Positions 26,033 to 37,423 of a stretch of 64,000 nucleotides of DNA are shown here, in pieces. The stretch is from Nyssa sinensis (lineage: Eukaryota > Streptophyta > Magnoliopsida > Cornales > Nyssaceae). Under the pieces are notes generated by a model. That model saw only the letters and a program-made list of their open reading frames with translations. It was not told where the DNA came from and did no database searches. Numbering within the stretch: position 1 is the stretch's first letter; every line of letters starts with the position of its first letter. A program made the translations under genes and the position numbers. The stretch lies in the NCBI GenBank assembly GCA_008638375.1, contig CM018052.1, forward strand, positions 359,001 to 423,000, written 5' to 3'.

Positions 26033-27181
26033 ATGGAAGAATGTGAAAAAGATTTTCAGGAACTGAAGAAGTATCTTGCCTCTCCAGAGCTTTTGTCAAA
26101 ACCAGTACAGGGGGAAAAACTACTCCTGTACCTTGCAGTCTCTGAAAATACGGTCAGCTCCGTATTAGTCAGGCAGGACAGAGGAGTGCAGAGGCCCATA
26201 TTCTACGTCAGTAGGGCACTACTCGACATAGAAAAGAGATACCCAAAGGTTGAGAAGCTAGCCTTTGCTTTGGTAATATCAGCTCGGAAACTCCGACCTT
26301 ATTTCCAAGCTCATCCAATTGAAATCCCGACCGCCTATCCTCTGAAGTCAATATTGAGGAAGCTTGAGGTTTCAGGAAGATTAGTGAAGTGGTCTGTGGA
26401 GTTAGGGGAATTCGACATATCATATGTACCACAGAACTCCATCAAAGGGCAGGCTTTGGCTGACTTCGTTGCCGAGTTCACCCCAACACTTCAAGACAAG
26501 GCACAGCTCCTCGAAACTTCAGGAACCTGGCTGTTCTATATCGATGGGTCGTCAACCGATCAAGGCTCAGGAGTGGGCCTGGTATTACAGTCCCCTGGTG
26601 GGCTCTCGTCAGAAAAAGTAGTCAGCCTAGGATTCAGAGCTTCCAACAATGAAGCAAAATACGAAGCCCTAATCCTAGGCATGAAGTTGGCTCTGGAATG
26701 CGAGGTTCAGAACCTCAAAGTCTTCTCAGATTCCCAACTGGTAGTAAGCCAAGTCCTGGGGGAATTCTCCATTAAAGATGATAGAATGCTTCGGTACTCC
26801 GAACTGGTAAACTACTTGAAGCACTCTTTCCAGACGTTCTCTATCTAGAAAGTAGAAAGAAGCCAGAACTATAGAGCAGATGCTTTGGCAAACATGGCGT
26901 CCCGCCTAAAGTCAGAAAGGAACTCCACAGTAAAAATCTTTTACTAGCCAGGACCCAGTATAGAGGAAGCCCAAGTTGCCCAAATTACTGAATAGCCCCA
27001 GAACTAGATGACCACAATCCTCTAGTACCTAGAATCCGGGCTCCTCCCAAAAGACAAAAACAAAACAAGGAGAATCCGAATTAGAGCAGCTCGGTACTTG
27101 ATCCTGAACAACAAGCTTTATAGAAGGTCTTATTCTTAACCTCTGTTAAAATGCTTAGCTCTAGAAGAATCACAATATGTC
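26033..27181 (+). pseudogene. Tandem RNase H segments of the Tat element
   Basis: Two RNase H segments follow RT in the same frame. The first (about residues 1-150 of the 26033 frame) has the 'ILYVSRALLDIEKRYP'-like core but its first catalytic Asp position is not recognisable, as usual for the first copy in Tat elements. The second begins near 26530 with WLFYIDGSS and continues EAKYEALILGMKLAL and VFSDSQLVVSQV, supplying the D-E-D residues of an archaeal-type RNase H. Stops are TAG at 26846, 26945, 26993, 27005 and 27023 and TAA at 27137. The 26849-27181 stretch is the usual spacer ending with the YRADALA-type motif and a linker to integrase. Confidence 0.88.
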
Positions 27182-28240
27182 TTGGCTGAAATACACGAGG
27201 GTATTTACGGGAATCATAATGGGGGCAGAACGATAGCTCACCGAGCTCTAACTCAGGGCTACTACTGGCCCAGCATGCTAAGGCAAGCTAAGGAATACAT
27301 CCAAAAATGCGATAAATGTCAAAGGTTTGCTCCATATCAACACCAGCCTTATCACGAGCTTATCCCGATTACTAGCCCCTGGCCCTTTGCTCAGTGGGGG
27401 ATGGACATCGTGGGTCCATTACCCAAAGCCCCACCAAACAGGAAGTATCTTTTGGTAGTCATTGACTACTTCTCTAAATAGGTCGAAGCTGAACCTCTAA
27501 CACACATCACAGAGAAGGAAGTTGAGAACTTCACCTGGAAAAACATTGTATGCAGGTTCGGTATACCACGTGTGATCATCTCTGACAATGGGACGCAGTT
27601 CACTAGTAAAGGCTTCAAGAAATTCTGTGAAAATCTCAACATTAGGCAACACTTTGCCTCTCCAGGCCATCCACAAGCAAATGGGCAAGCAAAGGTCACC
27701 AACCGAACGATCCTTGATGGATTAAAGAAAAGTTTGGAGCAGGCCAAAAGAAAGTGGGCGGAGGAACTCCCTAGGGTTCTTTGGGCCTACAGAACAACCA
27801 GAAGAACTCCTACCTCTGAAACTCCCTTCTCACTGGCCTATGGTACAGAAGCGGTAATCCCGGTTGAGATTGGTATGCCAACTTTAAGGACTGAAGCCTT
27901 CGAACAAGAATCCAATGATCAGCAGCTGACAGAAAAATTGGATTTACTTCAAGAAAAAAAAGATCAAGCTAGCATCAGGATGGAAGCCTATCAGCAAAGA
28001 ATGGTCAATAAATCCAAGGTGGGGCTCAAGACGGTTAGTTTTCAAGTTGGAGACTTTGTCTTAAGGAGAGCTTTTTCGAACACCAAGGATCCCACTATGG
28101 GAAAGTTGTCGCCCAACTGGGAAGGCCCTTATAGAGTGACAAAGGTTGTTAGGCCTACCACCTACTGGCTAGAGGACATGATTGGGAAGCCTATTCCTAG
28201 GCCTTGGAATGTAGAGCATTTACGAAAGTATTATCAATAA
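27182..28240 (+). pseudogene. Integrase of the Tat element, catalytic Glu changed to Lys
   Basis: The integrase inserts element DNA. 27182 is only the first start-like codon; coding continues from upstream. The H-H-C-C zinc finger is IHEGIYGNH...CDKCQ (27185-27330). Catalytic residues: Asp in WGMDIVGP (about 27400), Asp in ISDNGTQF (27584), and at the D-35-E position the sequence reads NGQAKVTNRT, so the expected Glu is Lys (codon AAG, 27692-27694). A TAG at 27479-27481 replaces the Trp of the usual YFSKWVEA. The end has the usual GDFVLRR...GKLSPNWEGPYRV and 'WNVEHLRKYY' motifs, and the TAA at 28238-28240 looks like the natural stop. Confidence 0.92.
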
Positions 28241-28280
28241 AGATGTTTCTTTCTTTTTAATACCTCCATAAAATGTTCAT

Positions 28281-28774
28281 CTCTAATGCACGGGCCTCTA
28301 GAGCCTGGTCCATCTACAATGCACAAGCCTTAGTGCTTGGTCCATCTTTTAATGCACAGGCCTCTAGAGCCTGGTCCATCTCTAATGCACAGGCTTTCAA
28401 AGCCTGGTCCATCTTTAATGCATAGGCATCCAGAGCCTGGTCCATCTCTAATGCATAGGCTTTTAGAGCCTGGTCCATCTACAATGCACAAGCCTTAGTG
28501 CTTGGTCCATTTATAATGCACGAGCCTCTAGAGCCTAGTCAATCTATAATACACAAACCTTAGTGCTTGGTCCATCTTTTAATGCACAGGCCTTCAAAAC
28601 CTGGTCCATCTATAATGCACAGGCCTCCCGAGCCTGGTCCATCTATAATAAACAGGCTTTCAAAGCTTGGTCCATCTCTGATGCACAGGCCTTCCGAGCC
28701 TAGTCCATCTCTAATGCACAGGCCTTTCGAGCCTGGTCAATCTATAATACACAGGCCTTCCGAGCCTGGTCCAT
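28281..28774 (+). repeat. Hairpin minisatellite, about 15 units of 32-34 bp
   Basis: Each unit reads roughly AATGCACAGGCC...GGCCTGGTCCATCT with a short inner dyad (caggc...gcctg). Units 2 and 7 are identical and have caagc...gcttg instead. Units 1-3 and 8-10 follow the same order of variants, suggesting a higher-order duplication. It begins 40 bases after the integrase stop. A 33-base period leaves one frame open from 28567 (MHRPSEPGPS-type repeats) but this is not called coding. Confidence 0.93.
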
Positions 28775-28799
28775 CTTCAATATACAGATTCAATGATCC

Positions 28800-29229
28800 A
28801 GCCCATCCAAGGACAGAAGTTTCCTAGATCGGAATACCTCAGAGCTGATACTTAGATTATTTGGCTTATGTACCAACAAGCAACGAATACCACAGTACCA
28901 AGCAGGCTTAAGGTACCTTGGCTCAAGGCTTCAAGTTTTATGTAAGTTTCTTTGATCTACTCTTAGAACATACAGAAGAGTTATTCATCTGAAGTGCACG
29001 AGAAGGTGTTTTAACTCCAAAAATAGCACATCCAAACATAAAGAACATCAGATTTGAGAAGAAGGAACTCAATTTTATTGATGATTCAGAAAATTTACAT
29101 CAGTACAAGAAGACTGGAAATAAAACAAGTATACAGAAGTTACAACAAAGACATCACTACATTTAACAGAAGCTGCAACAAAGGCATCACTACGGTTTTG
29201 CAACATCATGGCTTTCTTCCTTGAATGAG
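28800..29229 (+). other. Tat spacer between minisatellite and antisense frame
   Basis: No gene, structured RNA or repeat was recognised in this stretch beyond AT-rich spacer sequence. Confidence 0.5.
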
Positions 29230-29448
29230 AAAGGGACCCAAGTTCCAAACCTCCATTACCGCCGTCACCGGCTCCATTTGAAAGGAAGGAACCCTGAACC
29301 CCAATCTGCAGCAAGAAGCACCCAGGCCATTTCATCATCACTGTCATTGATCTCAAGACCAACGGATGATGAGGGCTCTGGGTCTCAGGAGGCCTCTATT
29401 CTCTACCTTCGTTTCCCTCAAATTCGGCATGACACCCCAGCCGGCTTG

Positions 29449-32400
29449 TGTCACGACCCGAAACCCACCCTGTGCGGATTACCGAATCGCGACCGCCGCC
29501 CTGAGTCCCGAAGGCCTCGAGACAAGGCTTGCATAGGCAGCGGTATCGAATAGATGTGCTTCATGTGGTTGCGAAAGCGTGAAAAACTTTTTCTTTTCTT
29601 TCTTATTTAAAATTTGCACATCCGTCCGATACTGCCGCTATTCACAATGGTACACATGTTCACACATTCATATAAAATCAGAGCATAACTAAAACTTAAA
29701 AGGCTTCATAATTAAAATCTTAATTCAACTGCCCCGTGGGGCTTAATACACGTCCTTAAGATATCAGCTAATACAAAACATATTAATTAGAGTTCATGTG
29801 ATTTTTCCCCAAAAGAACTCCCCAAGCAAATCTTCCCAAAAGCTAGGTTCATCCTTATAGTCTTCAAAAATCGATCTGCCCTTAGTCACCTGAAAGGGGG
29901 GGGGGGCGGATAAAATCCGGGTAAGCTAATCAAACCTTGTGAGTAATTCCTGCATTCGTCATGGGGTTTTCAACTGGTAGTGGTTTTAGCACATGAGGGT
30001 TTATGAAATACTCACTACCAATTGCTCGGACATTTTAGAACACAGAATATATGCATTCTTAAAACAATAGCTTTGAACAATTAAAGTATTCAAGCTAAAT
30101 ACACATTTTCTGCAAATAGAGCATATGCAATTTAAGAGCATATAAACACGTGAAATAGAATAGGGATAATACCTACTTCTATTTTCAAAATCACTTGTCA
30201 TCTTTTCTATTTTATTAGGCGAAATCTGTTTCGAACCAGACTCCCATTTTACTACCAATACTGTCGATGGAGATATCTCATTTGCCTGGGGGATTAGATC
30301 CTTCTACCGGGCATGTACTGTTGAATCCCGAAGGATTTTAACCATCATAGGGGGTGGTACTTAGTACCGTTTATCTTATAAAACATTTGTCACATGACTT
30401 CTTCAATAGATATTTTTCATGAACATTTAAAGCATGAAATGTATAACTTCTACAATAAAGCTTCAAATACACGTGATAATCAAATTCAGAATATTAAAGA
30501 GATTTGCATTTGATTTAGACATGCTGATTATTTTCAAGAAAAGAGCTGAATTTAAAACATTTATAAAGCATGCCGTAACAGAATATTTTAAAAGAACGGA
30601 ATCATATGAAGACTGAATTTGATATTCAAAGGCTGCAATAACTTGAACTTAAAACTTCTTCAAATATATGGAGTTAAATCTCCAATTCAAATACAGGGTT
30701 ACTCACCTCGGTCCTTTAGGGTTAGGGCTAAAAATGCGCTTTCCCACTTCCTCCGTAGTTCCTAATAACAAATTCATAAACAATCTCATCAACTTCACAT
30801 TTACTACAATATCACCTATCGATACTTCTTAACTTATGCTTCGATCGTATTTTACCCTAACCGATTTACTAACATTCTATAAACTTCGCACGTACTTAAT
30901 TCAACTCGTACTTTTAACCTATGACACAATTTAATGTGTTAGAAACTTAATTTATTTCAACTTATACTCTTCTGGTAGTTCCATTAACTTTAAATTAAAT
31001 TTATTTACTTGTCAAGTTAACGCGTCGTGTCTTTTCATACTTTATTTCTTCGTACTTGCCTTAGTTTAATACTTTGACAATACTTTAGTCTTTAGTCATC
31101 AGACAGATGCTATTCATCAAATTTTATGTCTTTTCATTTTAGACACTTCTTTTGGTCGAATAGACTCTATCATTGAGTCCAGAGCGTCGAAGAAAGTCGG
31201 TTTAGGCTTTCTTAGAATTTAATTCGGGCTTTTGTATGTAAAAGGGTAGAATGGTCATTTATCGTTTTACGTGTCATATTTTTTAGTACTTCGTTTCGTA
31301 ATTTGGACTCCATTATTGAGTCCGGGATGCCAAAGAAAGTCAATTTAGACCTTCCTTGGTTTTAATTTGGCTTTCGGTGTACTAGGGGTAATTTGGTCAT
31401 TTTACCCCCCTCTTACGTGTCTTTATTTTTCGGGACTTCGTCTCGTGTCGTGGACCTCACCATTGGGCTCAGAAGGTCCGAGATAGTAAGATTACACTAA
31501 TAACTTGTTAATTTTGGTCAAGGGGTATTTTGGTAATTTATACCTTAACGTGTCTAAATTTTTCAGAGTCCCGTCTCGTGAAACGGACCCTACCATTAGA
31601 TTCAGAATATTTGAAATAGTTAGAATCCACCGTTTAATTATTTTATTTGGACTTCATCTGACTTATTTATGAGGCAGGGGTATTTTGGTCATTTTGACAT
31701 TTTTAGGGGTCTTAAATTTTTCGGGGCCTCATCTCATGTCACAGACCTCACCGATGGACTCAGAGGGTCCGAGATAGTAAGGTCACATATATAACTTGTA
31801 ATTTTTGGACAACGGCCCTTTTTGGAGTATTTAATTTAATTAATTTCATTTAATTAAATTAATGTTGATTAAGCATAATATATATATATATATTATTTTG
31901 TACATAATAGAACAGGTTGAATAGAGATGGCATGCTGGCCAGCGTGCCATCTCCCTCCCCATACCATGCACATTCGAATCTCACCAGGTGCGGTTGCACC
32001 TTTTAAATTTTCGGATTTAATTAACTGTAATATATATATATATATATATATACATATCGTGTTCGTAAATGGACACACGCATACGCGTGGCCGAGTGGAA
32101 AAGGCGTGCGTGGGCGTGTGGGGGTCAGGGGTTTGAACCCCAGGGACTTCGGTTCCTTATATTTTTCTTATTAATTTCTCGCCAAACAGTGGACAAGGGT
32201 GTTAACCGCGTGTGGGCTATTTAAAACACGTATTGGTTTAAATCAATTGGGCCTTAACCGTGTAACGAAACGGCTCGTATCCAGGTTTTAAAAACCTTTA
32301 ACTGAAACGACATAGTTTCAATAATGCGGTGGTTGCCCCTTAGCGTGACACGTGGTTGAGTCGACACACCGAGTTAGAAGACACGAGTTGGCTCACCGTC

Positions 32401-33342
32401 GTCTTCCTCATTCGACCCCACTGTAACCCTAGTTACAGTTTTCCATTTTTTTCTATTTCGAGAATTTTCCTTCAACCGATCCCCACTGTTTTGATGGGAA
32501 ACCTTTCCTACAACATCACTAAACAACTTGGCATTCGTTTGAGAGTTCGAATCGAACTCATTTGCTCGGTTAAAGGGGCGATAATCCTGACTGTAAGTGG
32601 CTTGTTCATGCTCATTTCTTCACCATTTTTAGTGAGGTTGGGCTTATTTTGATCCCCTCTTCATAAGGATTCAAATCCCATTCATCAAAGTGGATTTAAT
32701 CTCATGTTTTTGAGATTTGTTTTTGGAACCCGAACTTATAACTCGATATTTGGGCTTCGGTTCTTCTGGGTTTTGGTCGTGGCCATAGGTTTTTGGCATG
32801 TTTGTGGAGTCTAGTTGAGGTCCCTATAGGTCAAATGGAGTTAAATCTCCATCAAGTCAGACCTGCTTTAAATCGGTCATCAATGGTGGTTTAGTGTACG
32901 GTGAGGTGTTTCTGGTGTGTTCAGTGCCTATTCTTCATGTATTATTCATGTCTACTTACTGTAAACATCTTATATGCAATAAAATCACTAAAATAGTTCA
33001 TTGGCATGCATGTATTTTTAGAGAGAGAAATTATGAGATTTTGTGGGTTTACCTCTAACAGTGACCCTTCTCTCTCCTTCTTCCTTCTGAACCTCCTTCC
33101 TTCTTCTTCCCAAGACCCCCTCTCTTTCTCTCCAAGTGACTGAATCAGAGTGAGTCGTGTATATGCATTGTGTATGTATGTGTATATAGTATACACTTAA
33201 TAAATTAAATCTCTGATTGCCTCACCCACTGATCTTCCTCTTGCTTGTTGCAGCATCCAAGGAGGGTGTCCTCCTACTGTTTGGGCAGAGCCATTGAGTG
33301 GCTGGTTGTGTGTGTGTGTGTGGTGTTTGACTTGGATTTATA

Positions 33343-33375
<33 letters not shown>

Positions 33376-33530
33376 TCACACATACTAATACACAATGGTC
33401 TCTCCCACACCCTTGTACACATTGGACCATTGCATGTCCTTCAACTTATATATATATATGATCATAATTACATATATACATAATTACAATTTCATAACTA
33501 TATATACCCACTCTTATACTTTTACACATG

Positions 33531-33561
<31 letters not shown>

Positions 33562-33940
33562 TATTTATTTATTATCATTATTATTATCATTATCTATGTA
33601 TATATACTAACATTAATTTCTTATATCATAATAATTAATTACTTTAAAAATTAATTATTCTTTTAAGTGTACACCCTTTACACTAATCCTTCGTACCTTC
33701 GAAAGGCGTGCCCAATTCTTATACTCGTATTGATGATCGGCAGTTGGCGTGAAAATAAAATTATCATCAAACCAACAAGTTGGTGATTGCAACGAAAGTG
33801 ATGTACAGTCGTCCTGACTTTTCAGGACTATTACTTAAAAGTCCGTGCGTCGGGTTTGAAACCGACCTTATTATTTAAGGCATCGATTACTAATTTGATG
33901 CGACGGTTAAATAGTCCCTAACTCGGGTTGGGGTATTACA
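29449..33940 (-). mobile_element. Solo LTR D (4492 bp), target duplication GCTTG
   Basis: On the + strand it starts TGTCACGACCCGAAACCC and ends GGGTTGGGGTATTACA, flanked by GCTTG at 29444-29448 and 33941-33945. It interrupts the Tat antisense frame 2. Inside are an exon-like cassette (30717-30771, minus), the conserved block near 30270-30322, a palindrome at 31926-31951, a tRNA-like block at 32082-32145, and a run of ten G near 29889. Confidence 0.94.
32082..32145 (+). other. tRNA(Leu/Ser)-like block inside LTR D
   Basis: It reads GCGTGGCCGAGTGG, then about 35 bases later ggggtttgaacccc. This corresponds, in position and orientation relative to the LTR, to the block in LTR A, with a decayed T-loop. 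No acceptor stem. Confidence 0.6.
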
Positions 33941-34199
33941 GCTTGAGCAAGGGTCTTTGCCAAGACACGAAGGGAAGGAGGCATCCCACCTTCGTCTTCA
34001 TCACCAATGCTCCAAGCCTTGGTTGAATCAAGGAGGGTCCACCTCCAATCGGAGAAATCTCGACCGGATGCTAAGATGGACAAGAAGATCTTCGCCTCCT
34101 CTAATCCTTCTTTGGAGACTGAATCAAGGGGAACATTAACTCTCGGCCACAGTTTAATCATTCCCAACTCGGACTGAAAATCGTCAATCATCTCCGGGC

Positions 34200-35125
34200 A
34201 AACGGCAAGCCTCTAAAAGACATTCAAATCCTCTCCGACAAGGGAACAGTCTGAGAGCAAAAGTAGAAAGATGGGGCACAACTGTATGCTCCTATTTCAT
34301 ATATATAGACCCTCGAAGCCCAAAAGTCACCCAGTTAAACCGTCGCAACGGTTAAATAGAGGGTTGGCCTCGAAAACCCAAAAGACAGCTGTATAAATAA
34401 ATGACGTATAAAACTGTCCTTTCGAATACCTAGAAGATAGGATGCAAGGCTTCCCCAAGCATACCGTACTGGTCAAGAAAACAGAGTCCGATCCACCTTA
34501 ATACAAAGGCCCTCGGTCCAACATACAGACCTCTCAGTCTTGGCCACTCCGTTCATCCCTGACAGACCACGTGTATGATAAAAGACCATCAGTTTGGATG
34601 TATCTCAGTCCTGGTCTGAACAACTGAAGAGGCAACAGTCTCAATCATCAGAGTGACAGACATGGGACACCAAATTTCTACTACAAAACTTGGGTTCAAA
34701 ACAAACTACCTCAGAATTCTTTAGAATTTATCCCCAATATATGTGACACAAGATCAATATCAGATCCCTACATGTCTGATTGAAATTGCCTTCCTACCTT
34801 ATCCAAAGAGGGAGAAGCAATCAGAACTAGTCTACAGTCATTGTCTTATTGCAAATACAGCTCGGAAGACAATTGCCAACTGTTAAAAAGCTGGTCTGGA
34901 GGGATCTAGAACAGCCTCACTTGTAGCAATTTCTCATATCAACCATAAATTCAAAGGACCAACATACTACGCAGCAGTGCAACGCAAGACTATATGGGTC
35001 AACCAAACACAAAATAAATGGGATGAAGACATTTGAGAAAGAAAACACTGTTTCATTCAACAAAATAGCCTGTTACATTGGAGGTTCAAAAAAAAGAAAA
35101 AAAAAAGAAAAAAAAAACTAATATC
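34200..35125 (-). other. Tat spacer between the two antisense frames
   Basis: No open frame over 60 codons and no clear motif. An A-rich run near 35088-35118 (+) marks the edge of the coding antisense region. Confidence 0.45.
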
Positions 35126-35698
35126 CTAAGCCTGATCAGCAGAAGCAGGCTCAACAGCTGAGGAAGGATCGGTAGGGGCGGCATCAACCATGTCGCTTGG
35201 GACGGCAACTTCAGTGGGATCGGTAGGAAGAACGTCGACCACCTCGCTCGGAATGGCAACCTCGAGAGGGGTAACCCCTGGAGGCACAATCGAGGATATG
35301 TCAAAATCGGGAAATTTAGCAAGGAACCTAGATCGGAAGTTGTTGAAGCCAAATATGATCAGGGTTTTGGCCATTCCTTCCAGTCCCATCTTCATCTTCA
35401 TCTCCGTCTCGTTCTCTAGCTTGGCCTGCTCCACTGCATCCTCAAGCTTTTGATTATAATGGTACCGCATGCCGTCCATCTCCCTCTGAAGCCTCTTTGC
35501 CTGTTGAACAGCAAGGTTCTTCTCTGACTTCATGACGGCCAGAGAATTTTGGGACTCCTTCAGCCTCTCCGCAGATTCGTGAGCCTCAGACTTAGCAGTA
35601 CCGAGCTGAAGCCTGACCTCGTCCAGCTCGGCCTAAAGTTTGTCAACCTCCTCTGAAGGGGGAGAGACCTCCGTCAGAGCAGAAAGGGTGTGCAGGGT

Positions 35699-35781
35699 CT
35701 ATAGTGTAAAAAGCAAACAGTTCAGTACCCAACCAAAACACTTCGAAAAAGGGAAAAGAGATAAAGACCCGAAGAACTTAC
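35699..35781 (-). other. Intron 2 of the Tat antisense gene
   Basis: Donor GTAAGT and acceptor ACTATAG on the minus strand, 83 bp, joining exon 2 to the coiled-coil exon 3. Confidence 0.65.
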
Positions 35782-36269
35782 CTTAACCTAAAGAGAAGCC
35801 AGATCAGCAAAAAGCTTTTCCAATTTCTGGGGCCTAAATTTGATTGAGCCTTTGGCCCAAAAGTCCCTCAGAATCTTTTTGGCCCCCTAATTGACAGCAC
35901 CAGGGGCCATTAAGGTGGACGTCCCCTTGCCCGCTTGTTTGGATGGGGATGGGGGGACCACAGAAATAGGGGCAGGTGCCTCTCTCTCCCCCTCAGCAGG
36001 TTCAGGAGAGATCAAAAGTAACCTCCGCCTTTTTGTTTGGAGGGGAGGGTCTGTTGGGGAAGAAGCCTCCCCCAATGCCGCAGATGAAGACGGCTCGGTC
36101 TCCCACCTTGCCATCAGATCTTGTGTCAGCTCTTCAACATGTCCCTTAGCAGCCATCAACTTATCATGATTAACAATGGAGGAATGGTCTCGGTTGATGG
36201 GCTATAAGAGCTTCTTGTATTGCTCCTGAAGCGCGGGAGAAAAGCTCGGCCTCTTCCACACACTCCTAA

Positions 36270-36355
36270 CTGCACAAAAGATACAGAGATTAATCAGCTC
36301 GGCAATTGATGCACAAAACAAAATCAAAGTAGCCACGGGAAAAATTGGGTCTCAC
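36270..36355 (-). other. Intron 1 of the Tat antisense gene
   Basis: Donor GTGAGA and acceptor TTTTGTGCAG on the minus strand, 86 bp, in-frame joining of two coding-like stretches. The size is that of short plant introns. Confidence 0.65.
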
Positions 36356-37390
36356 CCTTTCGCCCAGTGGTTCGAGGGAATGTTGAAAGTTGGTCTTGGA
36401 AGTCCTCATATTCCCATCCTCCTTTTATGAAGAAATACCACTTATTCCAGGTCTTGTTAGAGGAGGGCACGAAAGTAAGGAGTCTGAACCCACTATCAAA
36501 AGACATATAATAGAGGCCTTCCGACCTCATGTATTTTAGATCTATATTACTACAGATTAGGTCGAGGGACACATCAACATTATTCATATGCCCCAACACT
36601 ATGAAGCTTAACAGATGTCTCCAACTGTTGAGATTAAGGTCTGCAGGGTAAAGGTTGAACCAACAGAAGAATTTTTTTACAAGGTCAGGAAGGGGGAGTG
36701 TTAGTCCCATTTCAAACTAAGCCAAATAGGCACAGATTTCCCCCGCTCTAACATCGCGTGGGCGATCCAGAGGATCCAGGACCCTAAAAGTAACGTTTGA
36801 GGAGAGATTGAATTTCTCCCACAACTCTACTAACATCCTCTCGGTAATTGCACTCTCGTCCTCCTCTCTATGGCCAGATCGACCAGAGGTCTCACCGGCC
36901 CTATTTGGGGGCTCCTCAAATGCGTCAACTATCCTAACCTCGGACTGGAGGGGGGCTCTACCAATCTATTCTCAGCATCATTAATGGAAGGAAGATTCAC
37001 GAGTTGAAGTTAAGAAATGGTCCTAGAAGAACTGCCTGAACCAGAAGGTGAACCAGGGCCAGACATGGCGGACAAAGAAAAGTAACGAAGCAAATGAAAG
37101 GGAATGTAAAAGGGGCTAAAAATCAAACCTGAAATTAAGAAAAGCTATGAACACCGGATATGCTTCAACCTTCGAAATGCGTCAACCGACGGTAACAGAG
37201 TCTCGGATATGCTTCAACCTTCGAAATATGAGCCCCCCAAGCCGATTCGACACGATGATTGAAGGTAATGATGGCCTCTTAAGTATCGGTTGCGCAATAA
37301 ATGACCCATTAAACCAACGTCTTAGAAAATGGAGAAACAAAACGTGTGACTCTTCATAAAGCCCATAGCCCTAGTTACGCCCTAGCTTCT

Positions 37391-37423
37391 AACTAGGGCT
37401 CGGGGGGGGGGGAGGGGAGTAAC
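37391..37423 (+). promoter_or_regulatory. Polypurine tract of the Tat element
   Basis: A G-rich purine run (about 22 bases, G10+ then GGAGGGGAGTAA) ends one base before the 3' LTR start; it would prime plus-strand synthesis. Confidence 0.85.

Larger units (their letters stand above)
29230..34194 (-). pseudogene. Antisense reading frame 2 of the Tat element, split by LTR D
   Basis: On the minus strand a frame from about 34191 (MIDDFQSELGMIKLWPRVN) runs to LTR D at 33941 (LRVLAKTLAQA), and joins the frame left of D at 29443 downward, which starts GVMPNLRETKVENRGLL. It is broken by stops on the far side near 29350. It lies between integrase and the antisense spliced gene, so it may be its last exon or a separate frame. 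The product is unknown; no enzyme motif was recognised. Confidence 0.55.
35126..37068 (-). pseudogene. Antisense spliced gene of the Tat element, broken
   Basis: Read on the minus strand it starts at ATG 37068 with MSGPGSPSGSGSSS. Exon 1 (to 36356) gives a globular, aromatic-rich region (WFNLYPADLN, WNKWYFFIKGGWEYE). Intron 1 is 36355-36270 (GTGAGA...TGCAG, 86 bp). Exon 2 (36269-35782) holds an acidic/serine-proline stretch with a basic KRRR run. Intron 2 is 35781-35699 (GTAAGT...TATAG, 83 bp). Exon 3 (35698-35126) is a charged coiled-coil (EEVDKL, EAHESAERLKESQ, AKRLQREMDG) ending in a P/A-rich tail and TAG. Stops in exon 1 (TAA near 37015), exon 2 (TAG near 36207) and exon 3 (TAG near 35640) make it a pseudogene. 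Antisense genes in this place are known for Grande/Tat elements; their job is unclear. Confidence 0.72.

Noticed and set aside
28281..28774. CRISPR-like array of regular repeats
   Set aside because: There are no unique spacers; whole units repeat, in a plant retrotransposon. It is a minisatellite.
28567..28827. 86-codon MHRPSEPGPS-type repeat protein
   Set aside because: The frame is open only because most units are 33 bases; 32 and 34 base units in the left part break it, and no start context or motif is present.
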